A model generated the notes under the pieces. It saw nothing but the letters and a program-made list of their open reading frames with translations, was not told where the DNA came from and ran no database searches. Source: JANXQG01 sp963804375 (GTDB lineage: Bacteria; Planctomycetota; Planctomycetia; Pirellulales; Thermoguttaceae). Taken from it: DNA of 64,000 bases. Positions 60,598 to 64,000 of this stretch are shown in pieces; position 1 is the first letter of the stretch; every line of letters begins with the position of its first letter. A program made the translations under genes and the position numbers. The DNA lies in the NCBI GenBank assembly GCA_963804375.1, contig CAWDQE010000004.1:372001-436000 (forward strand), in the 5' to 3' direction.

Positions 60598-62976
60598 CTA
60601 TCGGAGCGATGCTTCCGCCTTCTGTTCGTAGGACTGGATCGTCGGCTCCAGCGTCTTGAGGAGCTGCATGTTGCCGGTCTTTCCGGCGGCCTGCAGGCAT
60701 TGCCGTCCCGTGCGGGCGGCTTCCCTATAGCGGCCCGCCTCGGCATAGACCGTTGCCAAGACAGCCAGCGGCTCGGGATCTGCGTTTTCCGTCAATTCGC
60801 AGGCCCGGGAGGCCAGGCGGAGCGCCTCCTTTTCATCGCGGACATCGGACTGTTTGGCGACGGAACAAACGACGGCCAGCCCCGTCAGCGCCGGCACGAA
60901 GTCGGGCTGCCGCTTGAGGACGTTGCGGTAATGGGCCGCGGCTTCGGCGGTCTTTCCCCGCCGCTGGCAGGCCGCCGCAAGATGCGACTCCGCCGGGGCG
61001 TCCCCAGGGCGGAGACGCAGCGCCGCCGCAAGCTGCTGCATGGCCTCGTCGTATTGTCCCAAACGGAGCAGGTTCTGGCCCAAGGCGAACCGCGCCGTGA
61101 ACATGTCCGCTTTGAGCTGCGCCGCCGCCCGGTAGTGCTCGAGCGATTCCGGCAAGCGGTTCAGGCGGGTCAAGGCGTTGGCCAGGTCCATGCGCACGTT
61201 GAGATTGTTGGGGTCGCGCGCGACCGCCCGGCTCCAGCAGCCGATGGCCTCGTCAAGTTGTCCCCGCCGGGCCATCACCACCCCCAGGTTGCAGAGGGCT
61301 TCCGGGCTGTCGGGCTTGAGCGCCAGGGCCTCGCGGCAGGCCTTCTCCGCCCGGTCGAGGTTGCCGGAAGCGATCTCCTCGCGGGCGATGCGGGCGAAGT
61401 TGTAGTCGTCGAGGAAGTTGACCGCGATGTGCTTGATCGCGCCGGGCTTGAGGTTTACGAATTCCGGGATGTTCGCCGCCCGGTCCGGCGCCGTGAACCG
61501 CGACAGGAGCACGGGCGGAGTACTCTCCCCGCGATCGTCGATATGCGTCAGAAAGAGCTGCGTATAAGGCGTAAATGTCTTCGAGGAGAAGACCAGCCAT
61601 TTCCCGTTGGGCGACCAACTGTGCCAGGAATTCATGCCCGGCAGGTTGCAGCCCATGCGGCGCGCGTCGCCGCCCTCGGCGGGAATGATCCACAGCTCGC
61701 TGTCCGGCTGCAAGAGCATGAAGCTCTTGGCGCGGCAGAAAACGATCCACTTGCCGTCCGGCGAGAACTTGGCAAAATAGTTGCTCATACCGTTGAGCGA
61801 TGCGCCCTTCAGCGGCTCCGCTTTGCCACCTCTGCCGTCGTTGAAGGGAATGCGATACAGATCGAAGAGGAACGACTTCTGCTTCGTGAGAAACTCCTTG
61901 CAATCCGCCGGACTCAACAACACGCTCGCCTCCGCCCGCTCTTGCCGCAGCTTATAGGCCCTGCTCCTGGCGAAGACCAGGTACTTGCCGTCCGGGCTCC
62001 AGGTGGCGTTGCTCTGCACGAATTGGGGGTCGTCGGCCCCGGGAAGCGAGTGGATTTCGCCCGTCTGCCGGTTGTGCACGGCCAGGATCCCCCTGATCGG
62101 GAAGAAGAGCTGCGAGTAGGCCAGATCGTCGGTGGGCACGAAGACCGAGCGATCTTTCACCGTGCTGACCGTGTGCTTGCCGTCCGGCGACACGGCCGAC
62201 AACAGCCCGAACGTCGGCTCGCGGTCGTCGCGGCGGTAGTCGCTCCAGGTCATGATCTTCTCGCGGTCGAGGACCATCTCGGGGCCGACGGGCAGGATGG
62301 CATACGAGCCCTTGTCGTTGGCATAGTCCACGTCCAGGCCCATCGTCGCTCCGTCCTGGGAGAAGGAATGGCAGTTGCCGCAGACGGGGAGCTTTTCCAG
62401 CACGATGGGCGGCGGCTCCGTGGCGGCGACGTCGCCGAACCGCCAACGAATGTGCGAAGGGTCCTTGACCGCCTCGATGAACGGCAGGTTGACTTCCCGG
62501 TAGAAGATCGGCGCGGCGACCGCATCCGGCGACGTGTGGAACACGGTCCGGGTGGCCGCCAGGATGACGTCCTGCCGCGCCCGGCGAACCCCGATCACGG
62601 TTGCCGTCGCCGCGGTGCCGAGCGACCGTTTCTTGATAGCGCTCCAGTCTTCTTCGGAAGGCGTCCACTCCGGCAAGCGGCTTTCGAAGGTCAAAGGCCC
62701 GTTGCCATCCTGGAACTCGATCTTGACCACCCAGGCTTCGGCCTGATTTTCGCTGGCTTCCCAGCGAAACGTCGGGGCAGCGATGTCCGGGGGAAAGACG
62801 GCGTCCGGGAAGGGATAACGGATGGTCGCGGCCCCGTACGGTTTGCCCTCGTCGTAGTTGGCAAGGATCTCCGCGATGCGCAAGACCGGTTCGCGAGACA
62901 GGATCCGCCAGGCCGTCATGCCCGCGGCAAGAATGGCGGCTATGGCAGCGACGGCGACAACGATCCGTGTACGCAT
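60598..62976 (-). CDS. exported PD40/TPR protein with a CxxCH motif
   Basis: The 792-residue protein has an N-terminal membrane segment (residues 4-22). A CGNCH motif at 199-203 (PVCGNCHSF) fits c-type haem binding. At least three PD40/TolB-like propeller blades follow (WSPDGKYLVF, FSPDGKWIVF, WSPNGKWLVF), and then a TPR array over about 510-770 (for example LCNLGVVMARRGQLDEAIGC). This is a planctomycete-type fusion whose function is not established. The haem motif is single, so if used the protein would be a monohaem cytochrome; the cysteines might instead bind a metal. The ATG at 62976 was chosen because the signal segment starts there; the frame is open to 63114. Confidence 0.8.
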   Translation of the reverse strand: MRTRIVVAVAAIAAILAAGMTAWRILSREPVLRIAEILANYDEGKPYGAATIRYPFPDAVFPPDIAAPTFRWEASENQAEAWVVKIEFQDGNGPLTFESRLPEWTPSEEDWSAIKKRSLGTAATATVIGVRRARQDVILAATRTVFHTSPDAVAAPIFYREVNLPFIEAVKDPSHIRWRFGDVAATEPPPIVLEKLPVCGNCHSFSQDGATMGLDVDYANDKGSYAILPVGPEMVLDREKIMTWSDYRRDDREPTFGLLSAVSPDGKHTVSTVKDRSVFVPTDDLAYSQLFFPIRGILAVHNRQTGEIHSLPGADDPQFVQSNATWSPDGKYLVFARSRAYKLRQERAEASVLLSPADCKEFLTKQKSFLFDLYRIPFNDGRGGKAEPLKGASLNGMSNYFAKFSPDGKWIVFCRAKSFMLLQPDSELWIIPAEGGDARRMGCNLPGMNSWHSWSPNGKWLVFSSKTFTPYTQLFLTHIDDRGESTPPVLLSRFTAPDRAANIPEFVNLKPGAIKHIAVNFLDDYNFARIAREEIASGNLDRAEKACREALALKPDSPEALCNLGVVMARRGQLDEAIGCWSRAVARDPNNLNVRMDLANALTRLNRLPESLEHYRAAAQLKADMFTARFALGQNLLRLGQYDEAMQQLAAALRLRPGDAPAESHLAAACQRRGKTAEAAAHYRNVLKRQPDFVPALTGLAVVCSVAKQSDVRDEKEALRLASRACELTENADPEPLAVLATVYAEAGRYREAARTGRQCLQAAGKTGNMQLLKTLEPTIQSYEQKAEASLR

Positions 62977-63275
62977 TGGCTTTTGGGCGGGGTGTGAAAG
63001 GGGCAAAGCTATCCGCAATTGTATGCCATACCTTGCCGAGTTTCGAGGTCCTCGTGGGCCACGCCGGCAATTGCAGAGTTGGCCGTCGGTCAAGCCTACT
63101 AGCGTTCCCACCACACTTCAGCATGCCGTTCGCAACGGGCACGCGCCCTGTTGAACAGGCCCTACCCCGGTGGTAAGCTATGTCCACCTTTCCAACCGTT
63201 CACGACATTTGTCAGCCGGATTTCACGATTCGCCCTGGGGCGGGTCGGCTGCGGTTCCCGGATGGGTATTTTTCG

Positions 63276-64000
63276 ATGCAATGGGTTCAGGTCTACAATC
63301 CCCTGGGATCGTCGTGGCTGTCGTCGCTGGTGGCTGGCTTGCCGATCCTCGTCCTGCTGGGCCTGCTGGTGCGCGGCACTTCGGCGCCGCGGGCAGCCAT
63401 GGCGGGACTGGCCGTCGCCTTGGGCGTTGCGATCGGCGTCTTCGAGATGCCGGTTGCCCCGGCAGTTGCAGCCGCCGGCTACGGCGCCTGCTTTGGTTTG
63501 ATGCCCATCGGCTGGATCGTCTTGCCGGCCGTTTTCTTGTTTCACTTGACGGTCCGCTCCGGCCAATTCGAAGTTCTCAGGCGGAGCGTGGCCGCGATCT
63601 CGCCGGACCGGCGGATCCAGGCCCTGCTGATCGCCTTCTGTTTCGGCACCTTGTTGGAGGGCGCGGCTGGATTCGGCGCCCCGGTGGCCATCTGTGCGGC
63701 CTTGCTGATCGGCATCGGCTTCCCGCCGCTGTACGCCGCCAGCCTGGCCTTGCTGGCCAATACGTCGCCGGTGGCCTTCGGGTCCCTGGGCATTCCCATT
63801 CTCACGCTCGCCGAGGTCTCAGGCGTCGATAAGATGGCCCTCAGCCAGATGGCCGGCCGACAGTTGACCGTCTTCTCGCTGATTATCCCCGTTTGGCTGG
63901 TGGCCATGATGTCGGGCTGGAAGGGCGTCAAGGGCGCGTGGCCGGCTTTGGTCGTGTGCGGCGGCAGCTATGCGACAATCCAATTCCTGATGTCGAATTA
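63276..64000 (+). CDS. lldP: L-lactate permease, 5' part
   Basis: The frame from ATG 63276 runs off the window end (241 codons present). It starts MQWVQVYNPLGSSWLSSL, as LctP/LldP transporters do, and has seven membrane spans so far. FGTLLEGAAGFGAPVAI and SPVAFGSLGIPI are the family's core motifs. It imports L-lactate or glycolate with protons. About 300 residues lie beyond the window. No lactate dehydrogenase gene is visible. Confidence 0.9.
   Translation, partial: MQWVQVYNPLGSSWLSSLVAGLPILVLLGLLVRGTSAPRAAMAGLAVALGVAIGVFEMPVAPAVAAAGYGACFGLMPIGWIVLPAVFLFHLTVRSGQFEVLRRSVAAISPDRRIQALLIAFCFGTLLEGAAGFGAPVAICAALLIGIGFPPLYAASLALLANTSPVAFGSLGIPILTLAEVSGVDKMALSQMAGRQLTVFSLIIPVWLVAMMSGWKGVKGAWPALVVCGGSYATIQFLMSN

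Noticed and set aside
60268..62997. 909-codon open frame on the plus strand opposite the PD40/TPR gene
   Set aside because: It is the GC-skewed shadow of the real minus-strand gene; the translation has no domain and is proline/arginine/glycine-rich.
1..64000. CRISPR arrays, tRNA and rRNA genes
   Set aside because: No regularly spaced repeats with spacers, no TPsiC-arm-like GTTCGA motif in a tRNA context, and no rRNA-like conserved stretch were seen on either strand.

Overview
The window looks like a chromosomal stretch from a GC-rich planctomycete, probably close to the Pirellulales. The marks are a DUF1559 prepilin-like protein (57.5-58.6 kb), an ECF sigma factor next to a zinc-ribbon serine/threonine kinase (4.1-6.9 kb), a C-type sulfatase, a PEP-CTERM protein, TPR-sulfotransferase proteins, a BlaI/M56 pair and scraps of giant autotransporter-repeat proteins. 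I see no rRNA, tRNA or CRISPR array. Taxonomy is an inference from gene families, not from a marker gene.

Layout. 0-3.3 kb: two sulfotransferases on the minus strand. 4-10.4 kb: signalling (ECF sigma, two membrane kinases) and a MarR regulator facing a vicinal-oxygen-chelate gene. 10.4-13.6 kb: two minus-strand genes, a coiled-coil protein and a secreted protein with three secretin-N-like repeats. Each is preceded by an identical 104-bp repeat that contains a good sigma70-type promoter. 14-19.2 kb: a frameshifted P450, a membrane methyltransferase-like protein, a phage-like gene pair and a secreted LamG-GH32 glycosidase. 19.3-32 kb: accessory genes (DUF1848, flavin reductase, SDR, sulfatase, DUF4239, a PD-(D/E)XK-like protein, a MetE-like enzyme, a serine hydrolase, a PhyH dioxygenase) mixed with gene scraps. 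A deleted second copy of the DUF1848-to-SDR locus lies at 30.4-30.75 kb. 32.7-35.2 kb: a radical SAM/SPASM enzyme translationally coupled to a membrane-anchored protein made of two repeats, each with a conserved TCY...QES motif. This is the best candidate here for an undescribed system. 36-44.1 kb: metal homeostasis (CDF exporter, CzcA-type pump and adaptor, Cys-rich secreted protein) with a truncated amidoligase, an SMR-like transporter and a truncated methyltransferase. 44.2-49.9 kb: PEP-CTERM propeller, IS66 scrap, and a BlaI/M56 pair with a clear promoter. 50.4-54.4 kb: HbpS/GlcG-like protein, then a zinc/manganese ABC importer operon headed by a ribbon-helix-helix regulator that also carries cysteine pairs. 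A perfect 15-bp palindrome covers its predicted -10 box. 54.5-64 kb: fliM, a frameshifted proA, a lipoprotein, DUF1559, an amino-acid permease, a PD40/TPR protein with a CxxCH motif, and the start of a lactate permease.

Five otherwise intact genes, including proA, carry single-base-type frameshifts (six in total). Either several genes are decaying or the assembly contains indel errors. Translations around those points should be read with care.
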